Below are positions 25,642-35,679 of a stretch of 64,000 nucleotides of DNA, one piece after another. A program made the translations under genes and the position numbers. Source of the stretch: Streptomyces rugosispiralis (GTDB taxonomy: Bacteria > Actinomycetota > Actinomycetes > Streptomycetales > Streptomycetaceae); the NCBI RefSeq assembly GCF_024505145.1, contig NZ_JANIAA010000004.1:124001-188000 (forward strand), read 5' to 3'. Below the pieces are notes generated by a model. It ran no database searches. It had not been told where the DNA came from and worked only from the letters and a program-made list of their open reading frames with translations. The first letter of the stretch is position 1. Each line of letters starts with the position of its first letter.

Positions 25642-26819
25642 GGCGAGCCCGCTGCGCTGTCCAGCCGATGCCAGACGGCCTGCAGTAGCTCCTCCCACTC
25701 GGGCCCCGGAACATGTGACTGGGCCGTCACCAGATACACCGCGTTGAGCAACTGGTCGGCGGCGAGACCGCCTTCCCGCTCGCTGCGCTCGAGGAACATC
25801 TGGATCAGCTCCCGCGCACGCGGATCGTCGGCCCGTCCCAGATGCGCGGCCACGATCGCGGCGAGCCGGTCCGCGTCCGGGTCGGGCAGCCGGAGCTGGA
25901 GACAGCGCCGCAGGAACGCGGGCGGGAACTCCCGTTCGCCGTTGCTGGTGATGACGACGACGGGGAAGGCGCGGCAGCGCACCCGCCCCGAGGCGACGAC
26001 GGTACTGCGATCCGGGTCGTCGGTGAGGACCGATACGGCCGGGCGTCGTCTGCGGATGCGCACCAGCTCGGGGATGGAGTACTCACCGGCCTCGAAGATG
26101 TCGAGGAGGTCATTGGGCAGATCGATATCGCTCTTGTCGAATTCGTCGATGAGCAGGACGCGCGGCAGGCGGTGCGGGAGCATCGCCGTGCCCAGCGGCC
26201 CGAGTTGGAGGAAGTCACCGATGTCCTCCGGTCCGGGTTCGTGCGTGTCCCCCTCCGACGCCTGGCCGGCCGCGGCGGCGTGCACACGGCCGACGGCATC
26301 GTAGCCGTAAAGCCCGGACCGCAGGGTCGAACGCGTGGTGATCGGCCAGCGCAGCACCCGGCCCAGGCCCAACTCCCGGCTGATGCGGTACGCCAGCGTG
26401 GACTTGCCGGTGCCCGGGCGGCCGGTCACCAGTAGGGGACGCCTCAGTATCAGCGCCGCGTTGACGAGGTCGGCCTCCTCCGGGTCGGAGCGCACGCTCA
26501 GGGGAGTCGTGCCCAGCCGCCGGGCGGTGTCCTGCTCGTCCTCCGGCGGCGCCGGGGGCTCGGTCGGGGCGTCGTCCGCGTCCGATGACGCGCCGGACCG
26601 GCCGTTGCTCTCGACCGGGCAGGCCGAGACCCCGCCGAAGGAGCGCCACGGGGGCGGCGGCGGAAGGATCTCCTCCAGGCTCACATCGTGCAGCGGGCGC
26701 CCGGTGCCCTGGTAGATCCACCAGGGGCGCGGTATCCCGGACGGCAGGGCGGCCGAGGCGGAACCGGAATCCTGGTGGACCCGCCCATTGTGGCGCCGCG
26801 CAGGCTCTTCGTCGCTCAT
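25638..26819 (-). CDS. MoxR-like AAA+ ATPase of the VMAP system
   Basis: 393 aa. After a ~110-residue Pro-rich N-terminus with IPRPWWIYQGTGRPLHD, the AAA+ core shows Walker A GRPGTGKS, Walker B LLIDEFDK, sensor-1 VVITSN and arginine-finger FLRR. MoxR ATPases remodel or load partner proteins, commonly vWA partners; here the vWA-like region is in the next gene. The ATG at 26819 overlaps the VMAP stop and the stop overlaps the next ATG, a fully coupled three-gene unit. The longer frame to 27299 is a shadow within VMAP. Confidence 0.85.
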   Translation of the reverse strand: MSDEEPARRHNGRVHQDSGSASAALPSGIPRPWWIYQGTGRPLHDVSLEEILPPPPPWRSFGGVSACPVESNGRSGASSDADDAPTEPPAPPEDEQDTARRLGTTPLSVRSDPEEADLVNAALILRRPLLVTGRPGTGKSTLAYRISRELGLGRVLRWPITTRSTLRSGLYGYDAVGRVHAAAAGQASEGDTHEPGPEDIGDFLQLGPLGTAMLPHRLPRVLLIDEFDKSDIDLPNDLLDIFEAGEYSIPELVRIRRRRPAVSVLTDDPDRSTVVASGRVRCRAFPVVVITSNGEREFPPAFLRRCLQLRLPDPDADRLAAIVAAHLGRADDPRARELIQMFLERSEREGGLAADQLLNAVYLVTAQSHVPGPEWEELLQAVWHRLDSAAGSP

Positions 26820-28312
26820 CGACCACCCACCCCCTCGTCCGGCCCCGTCATGCGCCCAGCCGGCTCCACGGGACGGGTCGGGTCGTCCCAAACGAGCACC
26901 ACATGTTGCCCCAGGTGATGCTCCCGCTCCGCGGAGTCGATCGTATGGGCGTCCAGACGTAACTCTGTCACGGCTTCGCGGAGCCGTGCCAGGTTCCCGC
27001 TGGCGTCGGCCTGTTTTTGTCCCAGCTGCTGGACGAAGCCGGCGGCCCGGGTCGCCCGGCCGTCCCAGGCGACGACCGGAATCCCGGCCCGCCAGGCGGT
27101 CAGCGCCTCCGAGGTGCCCTCGGGCGTGATGCCCGGGGGCGAGGTCAGGACCAGGGCCACCACCTGCGGATCGGCCTTGAGCCGGGCCAGCAGCGCGGTC
27201 GGGTCGCCGGAGCGCGGGCTGTCCGGGTCCGCGCCGTCCACGACGAGCTGTTTGGCGCGCTCGGGCTGCTGGTCGAAGAGGTTCCAGCGGTGCTTCCACT
27301 CCCGGTGCCAGCGCCTGGTCCAGCTGCGCTCCAGGCTCCGTACGACCACCGGATGCTCCATGTACAGCGGAATGGGCAGCTCGCTGTCGAGCTCCAGACG
27401 CCAGCGGTGGACCGGCAGATTCAGGTCATCCGGGCCGAGCATGAACTCGATGTGGATCGCCCGGGCGTCGTCCCACTCCTCGGCCGCCTGGTAGACCAGC
27501 GTCTGGACCGCCCGCTCCGCGGTCTCCGCGGTCACCCGGGTGACCGGGCCGCGGACCGGATGCCAGCCGGTGGGGTCGTACTGGTGCCAGGACGAGAGCT
27601 CGTAGCACCCGGCCTCCTCCTGCGGCAGCAGCCGGATCACCAGATAGGCGTCCACCGGACCGGTCGGTGCGGCATGCCCCACCTGCTGCCGCAGCGACCG
27701 CAGCTGGGGCGTCAGGCCCAGCTCCCGGGCCTGCTCATCGGCCCATTCGCGCAGCGTGTCGGCCCGCTGCAGCGGGCGCGCCGCCGCCGCGAGGTACTCC
27801 ACGAGGGCGAGCCCCGGCGGCAGCCCGCCCGGCTGTGCGTTCATCCGGCTGAGCACCTCGAAGGCGTGCCAGGGGCCGGTGACCGCGGGGACGTCCTGCA
27901 GCGGGCCCGCCGCCGCACGGCACAACTGGCCCAGCTGCTCGATCTCCAGCTCCTCCAGCAGCGACCGCAGCTTGGCGATGGCGGTCTCGGGCAGCGCCGG
28001 ACGGGCCGTCATCTGCTCCATGACCGAGTCGAGCCGCTTGATCGCGTCCTCGTCGGCCGCCGCCATCACCGCGAGGGACGCGCGTAGCGCGTGCATGATC
28101 CGCACGTTTTCCAGGCATTCGCGGGCCAGCTCCACCAGGAAGTAGTCGGTCACCCGGTGGGCGCGTACGGGGACGCTGGTCATCTCCAGCTCCATGGCGA
28201 CCAGATCAAGGCACAGCGTGCGCAAATCCGGATCCGTCAGACAGCGGAACTCCTTCAACGCAGTGACGAGGCTGCCCACCGATTTCAGGCCACCTTCCCC
28301 CATGGCCGCCAT
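26816..28312 (-). CDS. VMAP-C (vWA-MoxR-associated protein) conflict-system protein
   Basis: 498 aa. The N-terminal ~200 residues are two related helical modules (LVTALKEFRCLTDPDLRTLCL... and AIAKLRSLLEELEIEQLGQLC...) resembling effector-associated domains. The C-terminal ~250 residues match the VMAP-C pattern: IEFMLGPDDLNLPVHRW, PIPLYMEHPVVVRSLERSWTRRW, and a final catalytic-like block ending at the TGPDEGVGGR tail. VMAPs bridge a MoxR/vWA NTPase pair and EAD-bearing effectors in the ternary conflict systems described by the Aravind group. First gene of the coupled minus-strand operon. ATG 28312 follows GGGGGAGGG; a second in-frame ATG is at 28303. Confidence 0.8.
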   Translation of the reverse strand: MAAMGEGGLKSVGSLVTALKEFRCLTDPDLRTLCLDLVAMELEMTSVPVRAHRVTDYFLVELARECLENVRIMHALRASLAVMAAADEDAIKRLDSVMEQMTARPALPETAIAKLRSLLEELEIEQLGQLCRAAAGPLQDVPAVTGPWHAFEVLSRMNAQPGGLPPGLALVEYLAAAARPLQRADTLREWADEQARELGLTPQLRSLRQQVGHAAPTGPVDAYLVIRLLPQEEAGCYELSSWHQYDPTGWHPVRGPVTRVTAETAERAVQTLVYQAAEEWDDARAIHIEFMLGPDDLNLPVHRWRLELDSELPIPLYMEHPVVVRSLERSWTRRWHREWKHRWNLFDQQPERAKQLVVDGADPDSPRSGDPTALLARLKADPQVVALVLTSPPGITPEGTSEALTAWRAGIPVVAWDGRATRAAGFVQQLGQKQADASGNLARLREAVTELRLDAHTIDSAEREHHLGQHVVLVWDDPTRPVEPAGRMTGPDEGVGGR

Positions 28313-28684
28313 GCCGTGCCCTCCCCCGAGGCCGCATCATCGGTCCCCGCCGCCGATGATCCCGCCGGAGACCATGTCACACGCGAGTGCCACCCGCCCG
28401 GACTCCGGGACAACTTGTATGCCCCGGGAGCCTCTCCTGACACCCCCGGCGAGTATGTCCGCGGCACCGTCCCCCGCGCCCGGGGCGGGCCCCGCCGGGG
28501 CCGGGACACCTCCCCGCGGCAGCCCGGGGAGCCCGCGCCCGCGGCGGCCGCGAGGCGGAGGGCCGTCCTCCTCACGGGCCCACCTGGACGGTTCCGGTGA
28601 GCCGGCGCGGGGGACGCCGCCCCGGGACGGCTCGGGGAGGGTGGCCCGGGGCTCGGGCACGCCCGAGCGGGTGGGTGAGGAGGG
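28313..28684. promoter_or_regulatory. Intergenic region upstream of VMAP
   Basis: 372 bases between the nucleosidase stop and the VMAP start (both minus strand). It must contain the VMAP promoter. Besides the hairpin at 28651-28668 no gene is supported; the frames here have codon bias unlike the flanking genes. No clear operator seen. Confidence 0.4.
28651..28668 (-). terminator. Hairpin after the nucleosidase gene
   Basis: GCTCGGG CACG CCCGAGC gives a 7-bp perfect stem and a 4-base loop, 17 bases downstream of the nucleosidase stop on the minus strand, separating it from the VMAP operon. Confidence 0.6.
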
Positions 28685-29866
28685 TCACTCCAATCCGAGT
28701 TCCCCGACGCGCCGGGTGAGTTCGGCCGCCGCCGGATCGTCCGGCGCGAGCACCGCGACCACCTCCACCAGTTCGCCCATCGCCCGCCGCGCCTCGCAGA
28801 CACGCAGCAGGGACAGGGCCTCCGCACGGCTCGCCGACTGCCGGCCCACCGCGGTGCCGACGGTGGGCAGTTCGTCGAGCAGCTGCTGCCAGCGCGCGGG
28901 GGAGGTCATCCCGGGCACGGCCAGCAGGGTGTCCGCGAGTACGCCGAGGTCACGAATGGTCAGCCCGCGGCGCCGGGGGCCCTCGGGCGGCGTACCGGCG
29001 GCGAGGGACCGCGTAGTGGCGGCGAGTGGCCGGGTCGTCGCCGGGGCGTCCGCCGCCACCGGGGCCTCCGCCCTCACCGGGGCCTCCGCCGCCACCGGGA
29101 TCCGGCCGATCAGCTCGAAGGCGAAGGCCGCCGCGTTCCGGGAGGCCACCGGCTGCCAGCGCTCGTCGTGCGCCTCGCCCTTGTCCCCGAGCAGATCCGA
29201 GATACCGCGGACCACCAGCGCGTCCAGCTGCTGATTGGCATACGCGCCGGCGAGGAAGCCGAAGCCCTCCATGTCCACCGCGAGCGCGTCGCCCGCGCCG
29301 GCCGCGAGCCTGAGCCCGACGTCCGAGCGGTGGTGCGCCACCACCCGGCCGCCCGCCGCGATGGGCTTCACATGGGCACGGGGGCGCGGCGCTCCGTCCC
29401 CCGGGCGGATCCGCCGCTGCCACGCGTCGGCCGCCGCCACCAGCCGGGCCAGCTGCACCAGCCCGTACGCGGACTGATAGGTCTTCTGCCGGGGCAGGAA
29501 CCCGGTCTCGGTGTCCTTGCCGGTCTCGTAGTCGTAGACCGCGTCGGCGGCCACCACATCGCCCAGCGCGACATCCTTGACGCCGCCCGCCACCCCCACG
29601 AACAGCACCGCCCGGGGCGCGAAGAGCGCCGCCGCCCGCTCGACCGAGACCCCGGCACCCGGATTCCCCGGCCCCGTCATATGGATGGCGACCGTCCGCT
29701 CGGCGGACTCCTCGCGGAACACCCCCAGCTCGAACAGCGCGCCCCGCTCCGCCTGAACCGGACGCGGATCCTCCAGATGGGCGCGGACCGCCCGGTACTC
29801 GACCTCCAGCGCGGTCAGGACCACCACATCGGCCCGTACCGCACCCCCGTTGCCCTCAGCGCCCAC
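28685..29866 (-). CDS. Nucleosidase/nucleoside-phosphorylase fold with C-terminal effector-associated-like domain
   Basis: 393 aa. Residues ~10-265 form a PNP/UDP-phosphorylase-type (MTA/SAH nucleosidase-like) domain: VVLTALEVEYRAVRAHL, VGVAGGVKDVALGDVV, the active-site DMEGFGF and VRGISDLLGDKGEAHD. After a Pro/Ala/Thr-rich linker the last ~95 residues (LTIRDLGVLADTLLAVPGM...RVCEARRAMGELVEVV) resemble an effector-associated domain (EAD), the adaptor that binds VMAP-type proteins. The GTG 29866 start has a G-rich site upstream. With the VMAP operon next to it, this is a candidate effector that would cleave nucleosides or nucleotides when triggered. Confidence 0.82.
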   Translation of the reverse strand: MGAEGNGGAVRADVVVLTALEVEYRAVRAHLEDPRPVQAERGALFELGVFREESAERTVAIHMTGPGNPGAGVSVERAAALFAPRAVLFVGVAGGVKDVALGDVVAADAVYDYETGKDTETGFLPRQKTYQSAYGLVQLARLVAAADAWQRRIRPGDGAPRPRAHVKPIAAGGRVVAHHRSDVGLRLAAGAGDALAVDMEGFGFLAGAYANQQLDALVVRGISDLLGDKGEAHDERWQPVASRNAAAFAFELIGRIPVAAEAPVRAEAPVAADAPATTRPLAATTRSLAAGTPPEGPRRRGLTIRDLGVLADTLLAVPGMTSPARWQQLLDELPTVGTAVGRQSASRAEALSLLRVCEARRAMGELVEVVAVLAPDDPAAAELTRRVGELGLE

Positions 29867-29933
29867 GGTTCCCCCCTAGCACTGCCTCTGCCGACACCTT
29901 ACGGACCCGACGCACCCCACGGGCCCTCACGCA

Positions 29934-30512
29934 TCACGGCCGGTGCAGATCCGCGTACAGCACGATCTGCACCGCCACCACGGTGACCAGCGCCACCTCC
30001 GTCACCGACACCGCCAGCAGCACCGCCCGCACCGGCTCCGAGCTCCAGTACACGATGAGCGCGGCGATCGGCGCCACCGTGAACAGCAGCAGATCGGCCG
30101 CGAGCTGAAGCCGCTTGCGGGAGATCCGGCGGCCGTCGTCGCGGTGGGCCCGCTCCCAGCCGAACACCGGCGGCCGGCCCGGGGCGAGCGCCGTCAGCCG
30201 GGGCCCCAGATCCTCCCGGACATACCGTCCGATGGCCGATATCTTCTCGTCGTTGACCAGATACGCCCAGCCCAGCAGCGCCGACGCCGGAGGCAGCAGC
30301 AACAGCAGCTCCGGGCGCCCATGGCTCTGCAGGGAGAAGGTGATGATGGCCGCCATCGCGGCCAGCGTCGCGTAGAGCAGATTGTCGCGGAACCCGATCC
30401 GCGCCCGCTGCTCCTCCTTCACCTGCTCGTACTCCAGGATCAGCAGCCTGCCCGTGACCGCCTCGCTCTCGGCGCTGTTGTCTCGCGTCACCGTGCCCCC
30501 TCCGCGGCCCAT
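29934..30512 (-). CDS. Four-helix membrane protein adjoining the EAD-nucleosidase
   Basis: 192 aa. A charged N-terminus (YEQVKEEQRARIGFRDN) precedes two membrane helices (LLYATLAAMAAIITFSLQ; LLLLLPPASALLGWAYLV), a ~50-residue soluble loop with KISAIGRYVREDLGPRL, and two more helices. No known family is assigned; the layout recalls SLATT-like pore proteins of conflict systems. It lies 67 bases upstream of the nucleosidase on the same strand and may be co-transcribed. ATG 30512 has GGAG upstream; GTG 30491, with GGAGGGGG, is an equally good start. Confidence 0.65.
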   Translation of the reverse strand: MGRGGGTVTRDNSAESEAVTGRLLILEYEQVKEEQRARIGFRDNLLYATLAAMAAIITFSLQSHGRPELLLLLPPASALLGWAYLVNDEKISAIGRYVREDLGPRLTALAPGRPPVFGWERAHRDDGRRISRKRLQLAADLLLFTVAPIAALIVYWSSEPVRAVLLAVSVTEVALVTVVAVQIVLYADLHRP

Positions 30513-30557
30513 GACCGGCTCCGGTGTGACCGGCCCCCCTGGTGACTGATTCCGCCG

Positions 30558-32477
<1,920 letters not shown>

Positions 32478-32641
32478 AACCCCTCCACCGTATACGGCGC
32501 CACTGTTTCGAAATGAGACACCTCGGGGTCCGGGTTCTGGAACAAGATCATCGAGGTCGATCGGCGATCATCGATCGGGCCGGGGAGACCGGCCGGCACG
32601 GGGGAGAGGACGGGGAGCGGACCGAGAGGAGCCCTACAGCA

Positions 32642-34390
32642 GTGGAGACCGTCGAGACCGACGTACTGGTCGTGGGCAGCGGCCCCGCCGGAGCCGCGAC
32701 GGCGCTCGCCCTGAGCACCTACGGCGTGCCCAACGTCATGGTCACCCGGTACGGAAGCCTGGCGGACACGCCCCGCGCGCACATCACCAACCAGCGCACC
32801 ATGGAGGTGCTGCGCGACCTCGGCGTCGAGGACCAGGTCACCGCCCTGGCCACGCCGCAGCCGCTGATGGGGAACACCGTCTTCTGCACCAGCCTCGCGG
32901 GCGAGGAGCTGGGACGGCTGCGCTCCTGGGGCAATGACCCGCTCGTCCAGGCCGAGCACGAACTGGCCGGCCCCAGCCGGATGTGCGACATGCCGCAGCA
33001 CCTGATGGAGCCGGTGCTGGTGAACGCCGCGGTCTCCCGGGGCACCGCGCTGCGCTTCCACACCGAGTACCTCTCCCACGAGCAGTCGGACGACGCCGTC
33101 ACCGCGCTGGTGGAGGACCGGCTGCGCGGGGACACCTACCGCGTCCGGGCCCGCTATCTGGTCGGCGCCGACGGCGGGCGCAGCCGGGTGGTGGAGAACG
33201 CCGGGCTGCCCACGGTCGGCCGGATGGGCGTCGCGGGCAGCCTCAACATCGTCTTCGAGGCGGACCTCACCCATCTGACCGCCCATCGCCCCGCCACGCT
33301 CTACTGGGTGCTCGCCCCCGGCGCGACCGTCGGTGGCATCGGCGCGGGCCTGGTGCGCTGTGTGCGCCCCTGGACCGAGTGGATGGTGGTGTGGGGCTAC
33401 GACCTCGACGCGGGCCCGCCGGACCTCACCGAGGAGTCCGCGCGGTCCGTGGTGCACCGGCTGCTCGGCGACGACACGATCCCGGTGCGCATCACCTCCA
33501 CCTCGGCGTGGACCGTCAACCACCTGTACGCCGAGACCTACGCCGACCGGCGGGTGCTGTGCGCGGGCGACGCCGTCCACCGCCATCCGCCGTCCAACGG
33601 GCTGGGCTCCAACACCTCCATCCAGGACGCCTACAACCTCGCCTGGAAGCTCAAGCTGGTCCTCGACGGCACCGCCGCCCCCGCCCTGCTGGACACCTAC
33701 TCCGCCGAACGGGCCCCGGTGGGGCGCCAGACCGTGGAGCGCGCCAACCGGAGCATCGGTGAGACCGCGCCGGTTTTCGAGGCGCTGGATCTGCTCTCCA
33801 CCTCGGATCCCGAGCAGATGTGGCGCAATGTCGATGCCCGTAAGGACGCCACGCCCGAGGGCGCCAAGCAGCGGCGGCGGCTGCGCGAGGCCATCGCGGC
33901 CAAGGTGTACGAGTTCAACGCGCACGGCGTGGAGATGAACCAGCGGTACGTCTCGGCCGCCGTCGTCCCCGACGGCACCCCCGACCCCGGTTTCGACCGC
34001 GACCCGGAGCTGCATCACCAGCCCTCCACCCGTCCCGGCGCCAAACTGCCGCACGCATGGGTCGTCCGGGGCCGTGCGCGGCTGTCGACCCTCGACCTCG
34101 GCGGTCACGGCCGGTTCACCCTCTTCACCGGCATCGGCGGGGGCTGCTGGGCGGAGGCGGCCGCGGCGGTCCGTCGGGAACTGGGCGTCGAACTCGCCAC
34201 CGTTTCCATCGGCCCCGGCCAGGAGTACGAGGACCCCTACGGCGACTGGGCCCGGCTCCGCGAAATCGGCGACTGCGGAGCGTTGCTGACCCGCCCCGAC
34301 AATCACATCGGCTTCCGGCACCCCGAAGCGTCCCCGCAGGCACGGGAGTTGCTGCTGGGCGCGCTACGGAAGATCCTCGGCCACGGCTGA
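32642..34390 (+). CDS. FAD-dependent phenol hydroxylase-like monooxygenase (TfdB/PheA family)
   Basis: 582 aa. FAD motif VVGSGPAGAATALALS (~10-25), RAHITNQRTMEVLRDLG, the DG motif GADGGRSRVVENAG, and the second FAD motif RVLCAGDAVHRHPPSNGLGSN followed by IQDAYNLAWKL. A C-terminal ~180-residue thioredoxin-like region is the TfdB-type ending. It would hydroxylate a phenolic ring using NAD(P)H and O2. GTG 32642 follows GAGAGGAG; the longer frame from 32435 crosses the promoter. Divergent from the GAF/AAA/Fis regulator, a typical aromatic-response pair. The exact phenol is unknown. Confidence 0.85.
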   Translation: METVETDVLVVGSGPAGAATALALSTYGVPNVMVTRYGSLADTPRAHITNQRTMEVLRDLGVEDQVTALATPQPLMGNTVFCTSLAGEELGRLRSWGNDPLVQAEHELAGPSRMCDMPQHLMEPVLVNAAVSRGTALRFHTEYLSHEQSDDAVTALVEDRLRGDTYRVRARYLVGADGGRSRVVENAGLPTVGRMGVAGSLNIVFEADLTHLTAHRPATLYWVLAPGATVGGIGAGLVRCVRPWTEWMVVWGYDLDAGPPDLTEESARSVVHRLLGDDTIPVRITSTSAWTVNHLYAETYADRRVLCAGDAVHRHPPSNGLGSNTSIQDAYNLAWKLKLVLDGTAAPALLDTYSAERAPVGRQTVERANRSIGETAPVFEALDLLSTSDPEQMWRNVDARKDATPEGAKQRRRLREAIAAKVYEFNAHGVEMNQRYVSAAVVPDGTPDPGFDRDPELHHQPSTRPGAKLPHAWVVRGRARLSTLDLGGHGRFTLFTGIGGGCWAEAAAAVRRELGVELATVSIGPGQEYEDPYGDWARLREIGDCGALLTRPDNHIGFRHPEASPQARELLLGALRKILGHG

Positions 34391-34471
34391 CACCCACCCC
34401 CCAGTCGTCCGGAGCCCACCCTGGGGCTTCATCATGGACGCGCCCCCATCCCCAGAGAAACCGTTAGTGAG

Positions 34472-35395
34472 ATGACTGCAATGCCCCTCGCACTGCTCCG
34501 GCGCATGCGCACCAAGCGTCCGGACCGCGGATCAGGACTCAAGATCCCCCTGCCCGTGGGTGCCGGAGCCTTCAGCTGCGAGGTCCTGGACCCCGTGGGC
34601 CAGGCCCTGGGCGGCGTGGAGGTCACCGTCACCGAGACGCGTGGCGCCGCCCGTACGGTGGCCAAGGCCACCACCGATCCGCATGGACTGTTCCTCGCCA
34701 CCCTCGAGCCTGGGCAGTACACGGTGCTGCTCACCGGAAGCGGTCTGCAGCCCAACCGCCTCACCGTCGACATCGTCCCCGGCCAGAGCGAACCTCCGCG
34801 CCGGGTGCAGATGGAGCCCTCCCAGCAGCTCGAACTCCCCCCGCCGGGCACCTGGCTCTTCGACCCGCCGCACACCGCGATCCGCTTCATCGCCCGCCAT
34901 GTCGGCATGGCCAATGTGCACGGCCGCTTCACCCGCTTCCGGGGCGGCATCTACATCGCCGAGCGGATGGAGGACTCCCGGGTCGAGGTCGTCATCGACG
35001 CCTCCAGCATCAACACCGGCAACAACACCCGCGACGCCCATCTGCGCTCGGCCGACTTCCTCGACGTGGACCACTTCCCGGAGATCCACTTCGCCAGCAA
35101 CCGCTTCACCTGGCGCAGCGGCCCCAAGTGGACCATCCAGGGCCCCCTCACGATGCACGGCGTCAGCCGCTCGGTGACCCTGGACACCACCTACCTCGGC
35201 GCCGTCAACGGCGGCTACGAACAGGAACTGCGCTGCGCCGCCCTCGCCACGGCCGAACTCCACCGCGAGGACTACACCCTGAACTGGCGCAACATGCTCG
35301 CCCGCGGTATCGCCGTGGTCGGCCCCACGGTCAAGCTGGAACTCGACATCCAGGCGATGTACCGCAACCACGACACGCCGACGCCGCCGGAGTAG
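34472..35395 (+). CDS. YceI-domain protein with N-terminal carboxypeptidase-regulatory-like domain
   Basis: 307 aa. Residues ~25-110 look like a small beta-sandwich (CEVLDPVGQALGGVEVTVTE...GQYTVLLTGSGLQ), the carboxypeptidase-regulatory-like fold. Residues ~118-295 are a YceI lipocalin-like barrel: WLFDPPHTAIRFIARHVGMANVHGRF, DARDAHLRSADFLDVDHFPEI-like block, FTMHGVSRSVTL-like segment. YceI proteins bind polyisoprenoids. No signal peptide is seen, so it is probably cytoplasmic. ATG 34472 has only a weak ribosome site; ATG 34481 is an alternative. Confidence 0.85.
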   Translation: MTAMPLALLRRMRTKRPDRGSGLKIPLPVGAGAFSCEVLDPVGQALGGVEVTVTETRGAARTVAKATTDPHGLFLATLEPGQYTVLLTGSGLQPNRLTVDIVPGQSEPPRRVQMEPSQQLELPPPGTWLFDPPHTAIRFIARHVGMANVHGRFTRFRGGIYIAERMEDSRVEVVIDASSINTGNNTRDAHLRSADFLDVDHFPEIHFASNRFTWRSGPKWTIQGPLTMHGVSRSVTLDTTYLGAVNGGYEQELRCAALATAELHREDYTLNWRNMLARGIAVVGPTVKLELDIQAMYRNHDTPTPPE

Positions 35396-35417
35396 GCGGC
35401 TGACCCGCCAGTTCACC

Positions 35418-35464
35418 GCCTCCCGCGGGGCAGCCGTCACGAGGTCGGCTGCCCCGCGGGAGGC
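35418..35464 (+). terminator. Very strong terminator after YceI gene
   Basis: A perfect 19-bp stem (35418-35436 with 35446-35464; core CCCGCGGGGCAGCCG) and a 9-base loop follow the YceI stop by 23 bases. It is the strongest hairpin in this part of the window. Confidence 0.92.
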
Positions 35465-35679
35465 GAGCCGGCGGCGTTCCGCGTCGGCCGTGGCCGAGCC
35501 CTTCGTGGATCCGACCGGCATGCGAATGTCAAGGATTTTCCCACTAAGGGATGATTATCTAGTTCGTCCGGGCGTATTGGCATCCGTTTGCGGGGAGCAT
35601 GGGCCGTTGCCGGGATCGAGCCGCACCGCGGCTCTCCCCGCATTTCGCTCCAGGAACTCGCAAGAAAGGATGTATCGCT

